DNA of 64,000 nucleotides. Origin: Flavobacterium ginsengisoli (GTDB taxonomy: Bacteria > Bacteroidota > Bacteroidia > Flavobacteriales > Flavobacteriaceae). Below the pieces are notes generated by a model. The model searched no databases. It had not been told where the DNA came from and was given only the letters and a program-made list of their open reading frames with translations. The position numbers and the translations under genes were made by a program. Location: NCBI RefSeq assembly GCF_029625315.1, contig NZ_CP121110.1, positions 4,942,501-5,006,500 of the forward strand, in the 5' to 3' direction. Below, one piece after another: positions 20,460 through 28,816 of this stretch. Each line of letters starts with the position of its first letter. Position 1 is the first letter of the stretch.

Positions 20460-21764
20460 ATGAAAAATATTGGTATTAAAATTATAATGGTTTCCTTGAT
20501 TTTCTTGGGAGTAAAAGGTTATTCGCAGAAAAAGGCAAAGCAATCTTTTGATGTAAAAAGAAATGAGGTTTATATTGATTCGATGATGACAAATGCGCTT
20601 GAAAAAGGCTTTTTTCCAGGAGCGCAAATTATCGTGGGTACAGGAGATTTTAATGTGATTTCCAAAAATTACGGTTATCACGATTATACCAAAAAGCAAT
20701 TAGTAAAATCAGATGATGTTTTTGATTTGGCTTCGATGTCTAAAGTTTTAGGAGCAACACTTGTAACAATGCGTTTGGTTGGAGATGGAGAAATTAAATT
20801 GACAGATCAAGTAGGCGAAATTGTTCCAATGTACAAAAACACAGCGATTTCCGATTTAGCGCTTTTTGAATTGCTAACGCATACTTCTGGATTAACGCCA
20901 AGTATCACTTTTTATCAAGCATTGCTTTCTACACCAGATAATTCGCCTTTTTTGAGCAATCAAAAATCGGAACAATATGTTGAGCCTTTTGATAATATGT
21001 TTGTGAACAAAAATATTGTTTACGATTCTAAATATCTGGTTTTTGAGCCAAAAGAAAATTGGGTTCAGATTTATAAAAACATGTGGCTCAATCCAGAATT
21101 TTATCCGTCGGTTTATGAAAGGATTGCAAAGGCAAATGCAAATCCGAGAGGGAAATATTTGTATAGCGATTTAAATTTGCTTTTGGTGAAGCAAATGATT
21201 GAAACGAAAACGGGCAAAAAACTCGATGAGTTCACAAATGAAATTTATTCCGAATTAGGCATTTCGAAAATTGGCTATAATCCGTTAAAATGGACTTCTA
21301 TAGATACTGTAATGCCAACTGAAGTAGATAATTTTTTTAGAAAAGATACTGTTAAAGGTTATGTGCACGATGAAGCGGCGGCCATTTTTGGAGGCGTTTC
21401 TGGAAATGCAGGTTTGTTTGCCAACGCAGAATCGATTGCCGTAATCTGTAAAATGTTAATGAACAACGGAAATTACAACGGAAAACAGATTCTAAAAGCC
21501 AATGTCGTAAAAGAGTTTACAGATTCGCCACTTGCAAAAGAGGGAATTTATCGCGGTTTAGGTTTTGATAAAAGAAAACCAGATGAGTTTTTTACAAAAG
21601 ACGATTTTGGGCATACGGGTTTTACAGGGACTTTTTTCTTTATGAATAGAAATACAAACCGATTTTTAATCATTCTAACCAATCGAGTTAACCCAACGAG
21701 AACAAACAGATTAATGTACAAAGACGATTTTAGTGCTAAAATCTGGAAACAGATTAATAAATAA
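20460..21764 (+). CDS. Beta-lactamase-fold serine hydrolase (AmiE/YbbE-like candidate)
   Basis: A 434-residue class C beta-lactamase/esterase-family serine hydrolase with a signal peptide. The catalytic Ser92-x-x-Lys95 is in LASMSKVLG, a Tyr-Ser-Asp motif is near residue 235 (YLYSDLNLLL), and His-Thr-Gly is near 385 (DDFGHTGFTG). Family members include penicillin-binding proteins, esterases and amidases. B. subtilis AmiE (YbbE), encoded in the murQ-nagZ-namZ cluster, has this fold and removes peptides from MurNAc. The same gene company here suggests a comparable amidase. The assignment to amidase rather than esterase is contextual. Confidence 0.85.
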   Translation: MKNIGIKIIMVSLIFLGVKGYSQKKAKQSFDVKRNEVYIDSMMTNALEKGFFPGAQIIVGTGDFNVISKNYGYHDYTKKQLVKSDDVFDLASMSKVLGATLVTMRLVGDGEIKLTDQVGEIVPMYKNTAISDLALFELLTHTSGLTPSITFYQALLSTPDNSPFLSNQKSEQYVEPFDNMFVNKNIVYDSKYLVFEPKENWVQIYKNMWLNPEFYPSVYERIAKANANPRGKYLYSDLNLLLVKQMIETKTGKKLDEFTNEIYSELGISKIGYNPLKWTSIDTVMPTEVDNFFRKDTVKGYVHDEAAAIFGGVSGNAGLFANAESIAVICKMLMNNGNYNGKQILKANVVKEFTDSPLAKEGIYRGLGFDKRKPDEFFTKDDFGHTGFTGTFFFMNRNTNRFLIILTNRVNPTRTNRLMYKDDFSAKIWKQINK

Positions 21765-21770
21765 AAATTT

Positions 21771-21933
21771 GCCACAGATTAAAAGGATTAAAATGATTTT
21801 TTATTGTGACACAAAATCTAAAAATTTTTCTCGCAGATTCCGCAGATTTAGGAGATTTTATTTTTAAAAATTATCTGCTAAATCTGCGGAATCTGCGAGA
21901 GGCAAAATCATTTTAATCCTTTTAATCTGTGGC
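21771..21933. repeat. 163-base nested inverted repeat
   Basis: Outer arms at 21771-21800 and 21904-21933 are perfect 30-base inverted copies. Inside them a second perfect 21-base pair lies at 21830-21850 and 21879-21899. It fills the gap between the serine hydrolase and namZ 2. Related but degenerate words occur at 16141-16400. The structure could be a small non-autonomous repeat element or a terminator-like RNA fold. No ORF is inside. Confidence 0.85.
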
Positions 21934-21953
21934 AAGATGAAAAAATAATTACC

Positions 21954-23093
21954 ATGAAAAATATAATAATTTGCATATTAATTTCAGCGGTTTCTTTTGC
22001 ACAGCAAATAAGAACTGGCGCTGAGAATTCTGAAAAATACCTGCCTTTATTAAAAGGTAAAACCGTAGGAATTCTAACTAACCAAACGGGAATTATCACT
22101 AAAGAAAAACATTTAGTCGATTTTTTAGTAGAACAAAAAGTAAAAATAAAAAGCATTTTTGCACCAGAACACGGTTTTAGAGGAACGGCTGATGCTGGAG
22201 AAAATGTATCTGACGAAATAGATTCTAAAACTGGTTTGCAGATTGTTTCGCTTTACGGAAAAAACAATAAACCAACTCCAGAGCAATTAAAAGGAATCGA
22301 TGTTATGATTTTTGATTTGCAGGATGTTGGAACGCGATTATATACTTACGTTTCTACAATGCACCGCATTATGGAAGCCTGTGCTGAGAATAATGTTCCA
22401 CTGATTGTGTTGGATCGTCCCAATCCGAATATTGCGATTGTTGATGGTCCAGTTTTGGACATTGCTTTTAAAAGTGGTATCGGAATGCATCCAACGCCTT
22501 TATTGCACGGAATGACTTTGGGCGAAGAAGCTAAAATGATCAACGGACAAAAATGGCTGAAAGATGGTATTCAATGTGATTTGACTGTGATTCCATGTTT
22601 AAATTATACCAGAAAAAGCTCTTATAGTTTGCCTGTAAGACCTTCGCCAAATTTGCCAAACGATCAGGCGATTAATTTATACGTGAGTTTATGTCTTTTT
22701 GAAGGAACAAATGTGAGCATGGGACGCGGAACTGAAAAACAGTTCCAGATTTACGGTTCGCCCTATCTGCCAAAAAGCGATTTCTCTTTTACTCCACAAC
22801 CTAATTTTGGAGATAAAGATCCTTTATACAAAGGTATAGAATGCAATGGGGAAGATTTGTCTTCTATTCCGAGAATAAGCAGATTAGAAATTAAATGGTT
22901 GATAAAAGCCTATCAGACAACAGCAGATAAATCTAAATTTTTTGATAAAAGGAAGTTTGCCATTCGCGCAGGAAATGAAAAACTCCAACAGCAGATTGAA
23001 GCTGGAATTTCGGAAGAAGAAATCAGAAACAGTTGGAAAGAAGGTTTAATTGCGTTTAAAAAAATGAGAGCTAAATATTTGATTTATAAGTAA
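21954..23093 (+). CDS. namZ: DUF1343 / GH171 exo-beta-N-acetylmuramidase (NamZ), copy 2
   Basis: An intact 379-residue paralogue of the protein at 4432-5662. It has a short signal peptide (through about residue 17) and the family stretches VGILTNQTGI, IFAPEHGFRGTADAGEN, MIFDLQDVGTRLYTY and SMGRGTEKQFQIYGSPY. It is expected to release terminal MurNAc from peptidoglycan glycans. It ends the plus-strand arm. Two copies in one locus may differ in preference, for example for free disaccharide versus longer chains, or in location. That split is only a guess. Confidence 0.92.
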   Translation: MKNIIICILISAVSFAQQIRTGAENSEKYLPLLKGKTVGILTNQTGIITKEKHLVDFLVEQKVKIKSIFAPEHGFRGTADAGENVSDEIDSKTGLQIVSLYGKNNKPTPEQLKGIDVMIFDLQDVGTRLYTYVSTMHRIMEACAENNVPLIVLDRPNPNIAIVDGPVLDIAFKSGIGMHPTPLLHGMTLGEEAKMINGQKWLKDGIQCDLTVIPCLNYTRKSSYSLPVRPSPNLPNDQAINLYVSLCLFEGTNVSMGRGTEKQFQIYGSPYLPKSDFSFTPQPNFGDKDPLYKGIECNGEDLSSIPRISRLEIKWLIKAYQTTADKSKFFDKRKFAIRAGNEKLQQQIEAGISEEEIRNSWKEGLIAFKKMRAKYLIYK

Positions 23094-23185
23094 TATCTTT
23101 CAGGTTTTCTTTCGTTTTATTTGATTTCACACAAAATAGAATAGAATTTCAACCGGACTACTTGTAATTATTAAACTGGTATGCT

Positions 23186-23213
23186 TTGTTGGTACGGTAA
23201 GAGTTTACTTTTG
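23186..23213 (+). promoter_or_regulatory. Promoter of the TonB receptor
   Basis: TTG (23186-23188), 17 bases, then TACTTTTG (23206-23213) fits the Bacteroidota TTG-N17-23-TAnnTTTG promoter. It lies about 20 bases ahead of the start codon at 23235. No cobalamin riboswitch elements were seen in the 140-base gap. Confidence 0.55.
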
Positions 23214-23234
23214 CCAAAAAAATAGTAAACCAAA

Positions 23235-25098
23235 ATGAAAAAAATCTATTTTGCTGTTTTTACAGTAATTTGTACCAATTTTTACGCACAGACAAAAAAC
23301 GATTCCATCAACCAAATGGATGAAGTCATTATTAACGAAGGTCGTTTTAACACGCCAATTTCTAAACAAAACAGAAACGTTTATGTTATCTCTAGCGAAA
23401 CAATAAAAAAACTTCCAGGAAGAACCTTGCAAGAAGTATTGCAATATGCCAACGGAGTAGACATTAGACAAAGAGGACCTTTTGGAACGCAAGCTGACAT
23501 TAGTGTTGATGGAGGAAGTTTTGAGCAAACAGTTGTTTTATTGAATGGAGCAAAAGTTATCGATTCGCAAACGGCTCATAATATGTTGAATCTTCCTCTT
23601 CCGGTTGAGGCAATAGAGAGAATCGAAGTTGTTCGTGGTCCGGCTGCAAGAATTTACGGAATCAACAGTTTAACGGGAGCTATTAATATTATTACGAAAA
23701 AACCAACCGATTCTGGTTTTTTGGTTAGCACTTATGCAGGTTCTAATTTCGAAAAAGACACGGAAGACACTGGAGATACCTATTACGGAACAGGAATTCA
23801 AGCTGGAGCTGTTTTAGGAAAAGAAAAACAGCAACATTTAATTTTTGCTTCGCATGATAAAAGCAACGGTTACCGTTACAATACAGCATTCGAAAACAAT
23901 AAAATTTTCTACCAAGGAAATGTGCAGATCAATGATAAAAACGAAATTTTAGGTTCTGCAGGTTACATCAATAACGGATTTGGTGCTAACGGATTTTATG
24001 TCTGCTCCAACTGATAAAAATGCTACCGAAATTGTTCAGACTACATTTGCTAACATTCAATCAAATCATCAAATTACGGATAGTTGGAAAATTATGCCGA
24101 GAGTAACTTACAGATACAATTATGATGATTACCGTTATTTAGGAAATTCAAATTTGACAGTTGGAAGAAGTCAGCATTATACGAATTCTATTGCGGGAGA
24201 ATTGAATTCTACAGTTAAATTATCTAAAGGAGAAATTGGTTTTGGAGCTGAATTTAGAAACGAAAATATTCACTCTTCAAACATTGGAGATCATGATCGC
24301 GATAATGTTGGTCTTTATGCCGAGTACAGAACAAGTTTTACGGAAAAGTTAGATGTAAACATCGGAACGTATTTAAACTATAATTCAGATTACAAATGGC
24401 AGATTTATCCAGGAATTGATGCAAGTTATGCAATTACTGACGCATTTAAAATTATTGGAAATGTGGGAACAAGCCAAAGAATTCCATCGTTTACGGATTT
24501 GTATTTGAAACAAACTGGAAATATCGGAAATCCAGATTTAGATTCAGAAAATGCGTTTCAGAGTGAAGTTGGATTTAAATACAACAAAAAAGCTTTGAGC
24601 TTAAATGCGAATTATTTCTACAGAAAAATTGAGAATTATATCGATTGGATGCGTAACGAAACAACGGTGCCTTGGCAAAGTCAGAACACTGGAGATTTGA
24701 ACACAAACGGAATCAACTTACGTGGAACTTACAGATTTGATTTCTCTAAAGATTCTAGATTAAACATTCTTTTAGGATACACTTATTTAGATTCTGAATT
24801 TAAAACAGCACGTACAGAAACGTATTCAAAATATGCAATTTCTTCATTAAAACATCAAATTACCAATACGATAGATTATCAGTTTAGAAATCTATCTGTA
24901 ATGTTTGCAACTCGTTTTAACGAAAGAATTACAGGGCCTTCTTATTGGGTAAATGACTTTAGAGTAAGCCAGGCAATTAATAAATTCACCATTTTCTTAG
25001 ATGGACAAAATATTTTCAATGCAACGTATTATGAAGTAGGAGCAGTCCCACTGCCTTCAAGATGGTTTACATTGGGAGTGAAATTAGTTACTTTTTAA
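23235..25098 (+). CDS. BtuB/FepA-type TonB-dependent receptor; frameshifted
   Basis: A 620-residue repaired outer-membrane receptor. After a signal peptide (to about residue 19) come a plug (DEVIINEGRFNTPIS, LPGRTLQEVLQYANGVDIRQRG, ERIEVVRGPAARIYGINSLTGAINIITKK) and a barrel ending in RWFTLGVKLVTF. It is much smaller than SusC proteins and has no carboxypeptidase-regulatory domain. The frame breaks at 24000-24005 (GTCTGC for GCTGC), restoring GANGFYAAPTDKNATEIV. Its substrate cannot be read from the sequence; vitamin B12, siderophore and small glycan ligands are all possible. Its own promoter makes membership in the peptidoglycan unit uncertain. Confidence 0.87.
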
Positions 25099-25128
25099 AT
25101 TACTTTATTTAGGGAATTAGATTATTGT

Positions 25129-25165
25129 AAAAAAGCCTGTAAACATTACGTTTACAGGCTTTTTT
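25129..25165. terminator. Bidirectional terminator between convergent genes
   Basis: A 16-base stem (25129-25144 with 25150-25165) carries A-rich and T-rich ends, so it can work on both strands. It separates the plus-strand receptor from the minus-strand esterase. The core GCCTGTAAA also forms the hairpin at 46237-46264. Confidence 0.85.
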
Positions 25166-25166
25166 G

Positions 25167-25904
25167 TTAAAGACTATTGTTTTTTAGCCAAAGATTGACA
25201 TCATCAAACATTTGTCTATTTACGGTGTGACCTTCTTCGTAAGAATGAAAATCAGGGTGTAAATTTTTTGTTTTTAGAAAATCAGAAGCGTCTATGGCGT
25301 ATTGATAATTTAAAACAGCATCTTGTTTTCCGTGAGAAATAAGGATTTTAAGTTTTTCAAGACGCTTTTCATTTGCCATAAAAGGTTTTATTTCTGGCAA
25401 AAGTCTTCCGCTCATTACGGCAATTCCTTTCACTTTTTCTGGAGCGGTAAGTGCAACACTATAGCTCATGATTCCGCCTTGGCTAAATCCCATTAAGTAA
25501 ACTTCTTCAGAATTAAAATGGACTTCAGATTTTAAATCATTAATAAAATCAATTAGCATTAATCTTGAATTTTCGGCCTGTTCAGCATTTATCTGAGGTT
25601 TTCCAGTAGAAAAATCTACCTGAAACCAAGCGAAACTATTTGCTCCAAAAGTCAATGGTCCGCGAGCAGACACCACCACAAAATTATCAGGCAATTCTGG
25701 TGCAAACGAAAAAAGATTTTGCTCGTTTCCGCCAACGCCATGAAGCAAAATCACCAAAGGCGGATTTGCCGTTTTTATTTTGGGTTCTCTAATTAAATAA
25801 TGCAGTTTAGTTTTTTCTTTAGTTGAATTCATAATCGTAAAACTGAAAATTGATAGGGTAATAAGGACGGCAAATGCAATCCAAAAAGACTTTTTTAAAC
25901 TCAT
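25167..25904 (-). CDS. Alpha/beta hydrolase, phospholipase/carboxylesterase family
   Basis: A 245-residue alpha/beta hydrolase with an N-terminal membrane anchor or signal (about residues 8-27). Motifs are VILLHGVGGNEQN, the nucleophile elbow GFSQGG, and the late SHGKQDAVL and YEEGHTV that supply Asp and His. It is of the YpfH/Est type. Its start overlaps the stop of the upstream dioxygenase gene by four bases, so the two are translationally coupled. The substrate is unknown. Confidence 0.82.
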   Translation of the reverse strand: MSLKKSFWIAFAVLITLSIFSFTIMNSTKEKTKLHYLIREPKIKTANPPLVILLHGVGGNEQNLFSFAPELPDNFVVVSARGPLTFGANSFAWFQVDFSTGKPQINAEQAENSRLMLIDFINDLKSEVHFNSEEVYLMGFSQGGIMSYSVALTAPEKVKGIAVMSGRLLPEIKPFMANEKRLEKLKILISHGKQDAVLNYQYAIDASDFLKTKNLHPDFHSYEEGHTVNRQMFDDVNLWLKNNSL

Positions 25905-26791
25905 GCTTTGTCTATTTTTACAGACATCATGTTGAGTGATCCAGCCACAAGCTCATCATTGAAAATCGTTGCTTTTTCGTCTTTTTCCTGAAGCGATAAA
26001 ATGTACAATAACGGAAGATAATGTTCTGGAGTTGGAACGGCCAATTCAAATTCTCTTCCTTGTTTGTCAAATTGAATGAGCGATTTGTGATCCTTATCCA
26101 AAATCATGTTTTTCATTTTTTCATTCGCAATATGCGCCCATTCAAAAGCGTAACCTGGAACCATCATTTTGTCCCAAGCGGCAAGACGTAAATTGTGAAC
26201 AGTATTTCCGCTTCCAACAATAAGAATACCTTTTCGGCGTAAAGCAGCTAGCTCTTTTCCTAGTTCATAATGATATAATGCTGGTTGCGAGTAATCGATA
26301 CTCATTTCGATAACCGGAATATCGGCATTTGGATAAAGAAATTTGACAACCGTCCAACATCCATGATCCAACCCCCAACTGTTATCTAATCCAACCGAAG
26401 TTGAAGTGATTAATTTTTGTGTTTCTAAGGCTAATTCTGGACTTCCAGGTGCAGGATATTGCACATCAAAAAGTGCTTGCGGAAAACCTCCAAAATCATG
26501 AATAGTTGGCGGTTTTTGCATTGCCGTTACAAAAGTTCCTTTGGTTTCCCAGTGTGCAGAAATACAAAGTATCGCTCTTGGTTTTGGAAGTGTTTTTGCC
26601 ACTTGTTGAAAGCCTTGAGTAAAATTATTATCTGCCAATGCATTCATCGGATTTCCGTGTCCTAGAAAAAGAACTGGCATTCGTTCTGTAGGCCCAAAAG
26701 CATCTACAGCGGTTTTAAGTGAGCTGAGTTTCATTGCTGCAGCTCCGATAGGTAAAATTGCCATGGTTTTTAGAAAATCTTTACGATTCAT
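25901..26791 (-). CDS. LigB-type extradiol dioxygenase (DODA/YgiD family)
   Basis: A 296-residue member of the 4,5-DOPA extradiol dioxygenase family (class III ring-cleavage dioxygenases). Metal-site motifs LFLGHGNPMNAL, SAHWETKG and a late GSGNTVHNL are visible. The N-terminus MNRKDFLKTMAILPIGAAAM looks like a signal sequence, common in Flavobacterium homologues. The AraC-type regulator at 26894 lies upstream on the same strand and may control it. The natural substrate is not evident. Confidence 0.87.
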   Translation of the reverse strand: MNRKDFLKTMAILPIGAAAMKLSSLKTAVDAFGPTERMPVLFLGHGNPMNALADNNFTQGFQQVAKTLPKPRAILCISAHWETKGTFVTAMQKPPTIHDFGGFPQALFDVQYPAPGSPELALETQKLITSTSVGLDNSWGLDHGCWTVVKFLYPNADIPVIEMSIDYSQPALYHYELGKELAALRRKGILIVGSGNTVHNLRLAAWDKMMVPGYAFEWAHIANEKMKNMILDKDHKSLIQFDKQGREFELAVPTPEHYLPLLYILSLQEKDEKATIFNDELVAGSLNMMSVKIDKA

Positions 26792-26893
26792 TTTTTATAA
26801 TTAATTGCTTAAAAAGTATCTTTTATTTGTGATACAAAATTGCATTTAATTACAACGAAAGGGGTAACGATTTTCGGAAGAAAGGTTGTGTTT

Positions 26894-27724
26894 TTAAGAA
26901 AGAAGCTTTTTCATTTCTTCTCTAAATTCTGTTGGAGTCATTCCTGCTTTTCGTTTAAAAGCGTGCGTAAAATAGGTTTTTTCATTAAATCCGAGTTCGT
27001 AACCTATTTCGGCAATGTTTTTATCTGTTGTCATTAATAAGTTTTTGGCTTCGGTTAATTTTCTAGTTTCAATAATTTCCGAAACACTTTGCTGTAAAAT
27101 ATTTTGGCAGATAATATTTAAGTTGCGTGAAGTCATAAAGAGTTTTTCAGCGTAAAAATTAACATCTTTAGATTCTTTGTAATGCTGTTCTAATAACCTC
27201 AAAAAGTTTTTAAAAGTAGAACTCTGAATTTTTTTCGATTCAGCGTTATCTAAATTTAGCTTTCGTCTTTCCGATTCGATAATGGTAAAAAGCGCGCTCA
27301 ATAATTGTTTGATAACAGCAAGATCAGGAGCTTCTTGTTCGTATTCATCAAAAATAATTTTACAGATGGTATCTAATTTTTCAAAACAATAATTGCTTTG
27401 CAAGCTAATATTCGCTTTGTCATGAAAAGAAGCGTAAAGACTGAAAGTAGATTCAGCGATGAATTCGCTTTTAAATCGTAAAACCCACATATCGCAATCT
27501 CCATCTTTTATGAGAGGTTTTGCGCGATGAATTTTTCCTTGAGTCACAAAACTAATAAAAGGCGCTTCAATCAATTTGGACTGAAAATCTATAAAATGTT
27601 CTAACTGGCCTTTATTTCCAATTATGAGTTCTTCAAAATCATGTGCATGAGGTTCATTTACCGATTGCATAATTTTTTCAGATTCGGCAGCCGTAATCTT
27701 AAACATTTTGAAAATCTCAGTCAT
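26894..27724 (-). CDS. AraC-family transcriptional regulator
   Basis: A 276-residue AraC regulator. The N-terminal half is a cupin-like sensor domain (HAHDFEELIIGNKG). The C-terminal third has two helix-turn-helix units, ending IAEIGYELGFNEKTYFTHAFKRKAGMTPTEFR. It is encoded 100 bases upstream of the dioxygenase-esterase pair and in the same direction, so it probably regulates that pair. Confidence 0.9.
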   Translation of the reverse strand: MTEIFKMFKITAAESEKIMQSVNEPHAHDFEELIIGNKGQLEHFIDFQSKLIEAPFISFVTQGKIHRAKPLIKDGDCDMWVLRFKSEFIAESTFSLYASFHDKANISLQSNYCFEKLDTICKIIFDEYEQEAPDLAVIKQLLSALFTIIESERRKLNLDNAESKKIQSSTFKNFLRLLEQHYKESKDVNFYAEKLFMTSRNLNIICQNILQQSVSEIIETRKLTEAKNLLMTTDKNIAEIGYELGFNEKTYFTHAFKRKAGMTPTEFREEMKKLLS

Positions 27725-27942
27725 AATTGGTGTTTAGCGGAATCTAAAGGTAATTATTATTCTTAGACATTTTATTGGAGACTATTGGTTAAATCAAAAA
27801 TCAATTGAAAGTCTATAAGCAAATCATGTAAATTTTTCGTTAAATGATATAAGTAGTTATGGTTTAATTTATTGAATTTTACTAACTTAGGAATGAAATA
27901 ATAATCGGGCTTTCAATTTTTGAGAGTATAAAATTATAGAAA

Positions 27943-28203
27943 ATGGATACAAGAAATGAACAAAACGATTTATTCCAAGATGGTATTGATCGTACTCAAG
28001 AATCAAATTGGGATCCAATCTTAGGATACCATATGTATTTTCCAAATGATGAAAACAAACAGGAACTGTTAAACGAAGAAAATCATCCTATTCATCAACA
28101 AAACACAGGCGATTGGGGAGATGATGCCGATTATGAAGAACTTAGGCATAAAAATAATTTCAATAGAGATATTGCCGAAAATGATGCAACTAAAATAGAT
28201 TAA
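27943..28203 (+). CDS. Small acidic hypothetical protein (86 residues)
   Basis: An 86-residue hydrophilic, acidic protein rich in Asp, Glu and Asn (MDTRNEQNDLFQDGIDRTQES). There is no signal peptide or membrane segment. A strong terminator follows its stop, which supports a real transcription unit. I recognise no family; it may be intrinsically disordered. Confidence 0.65.
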   Translation: MDTRNEQNDLFQDGIDRTQESNWDPILGYHMYFPNDENKQELLNEENHPIHQQNTGDWGDDADYEELRHKNNFNRDIAENDATKID

Positions 28204-28210
28204 AAATGAT

Positions 28211-28242
28211 AAAAAAGAGCAGAAAAACTTCTGCTCTTTTTT
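28211..28242 (+). terminator. Rho-independent terminator
   Basis: Stem AAAAAAGAGCAGAA (28211-28224) with TTCTGCTCTTTTTT (28229-28242), directly after the small acidic protein gene. Confidence 0.85.
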
Positions 28243-28380
28243 ATTACTAGTTTAGCATTTTTATAAAGTAAATTTGTTGATATATAACAAGTTAGTGGAA
28301 TTGTGTAAAAAAACTAAAAGCTGAAATCGCTATTTTTATAATATTTAAAGAAGAAAATATTCAATTAAAAATATACGATT

Positions 28381-28584
28381 ATGAAAAAGCAAATAAAAAT
28401 AAAAATTGCCCTCTTAGTTTTTTTGGCAGGATTATCATTTTCTTGTAAAAAAAACGAAAGCACTACGATAGATTCATATGAAAATGATTCTATTCAAAAA
28501 ACAATGGACACTGTAGGACCAGACATGGATACAGTCGATATAGACACAACAGCAACAGTTAAGGCTGATTCTATTAAGAAGTAA
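28381..28584 (+). CDS. Small lipoprotein, unknown
   Basis: A 67-residue protein with a lipoprotein signal (lipobox LSFSC, Cys22) and a short tail rich in Asp, Thr and Ser. No domain is recognised. A terminator lies about 25 bases after the stop, so it is a monocistronic unit. Confidence 0.7.
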   Translation: MKKQIKIKIALLVFLAGLSFSCKKNESTTIDSYENDSIQKTMDTVGPDMDTVDIDTTATVKADSIKK

Positions 28585-28607
28585 TTTACTAGTAAATGTA
28601 TAAAACG

Positions 28608-28636
28608 AAAAGCTGAATCCTAACGATTCAGCTTTT
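28608..28636 (+). terminator. Rho-independent terminator
   Basis: Stem AAAAGCTGAATC (28608-28619) with GATTCAGCTTTT (28625-28636), then more T residues. Confidence 0.85.
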
Positions 28637-28736
28637 TTGTTGCTATGCATAATAGGAGATTGATAATGGGGTTTAAAGATGTCTTATTAAATCAAAATCA
28701 TTTTTAACAAATGTTTAAAGTAAAAACGTTTTTCTC

Positions 28737-28744
28737 TATATTTG
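28737..28744 (+). promoter_or_regulatory. TATATTTG promoter box ahead of the histidine kinase
   Basis: TATATTTG matches the Bacteroidota -7 consensus and lies about 70 bases ahead of the kinase start at 28817. Confidence 0.5.
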
Positions 28745-28816
28745 AGAAGGAAATTAACAATTTACATGCCTTTTACACTATAAGACAACTTTAGAAAACT
28801 ATCACTCAGTACGATA

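Noticed and set aside
23094..23234. Cobalamin riboswitch ahead of the BtuB-like receptor
   Set aside because: The B12-box and conserved helices are not present in the 140-base gap.
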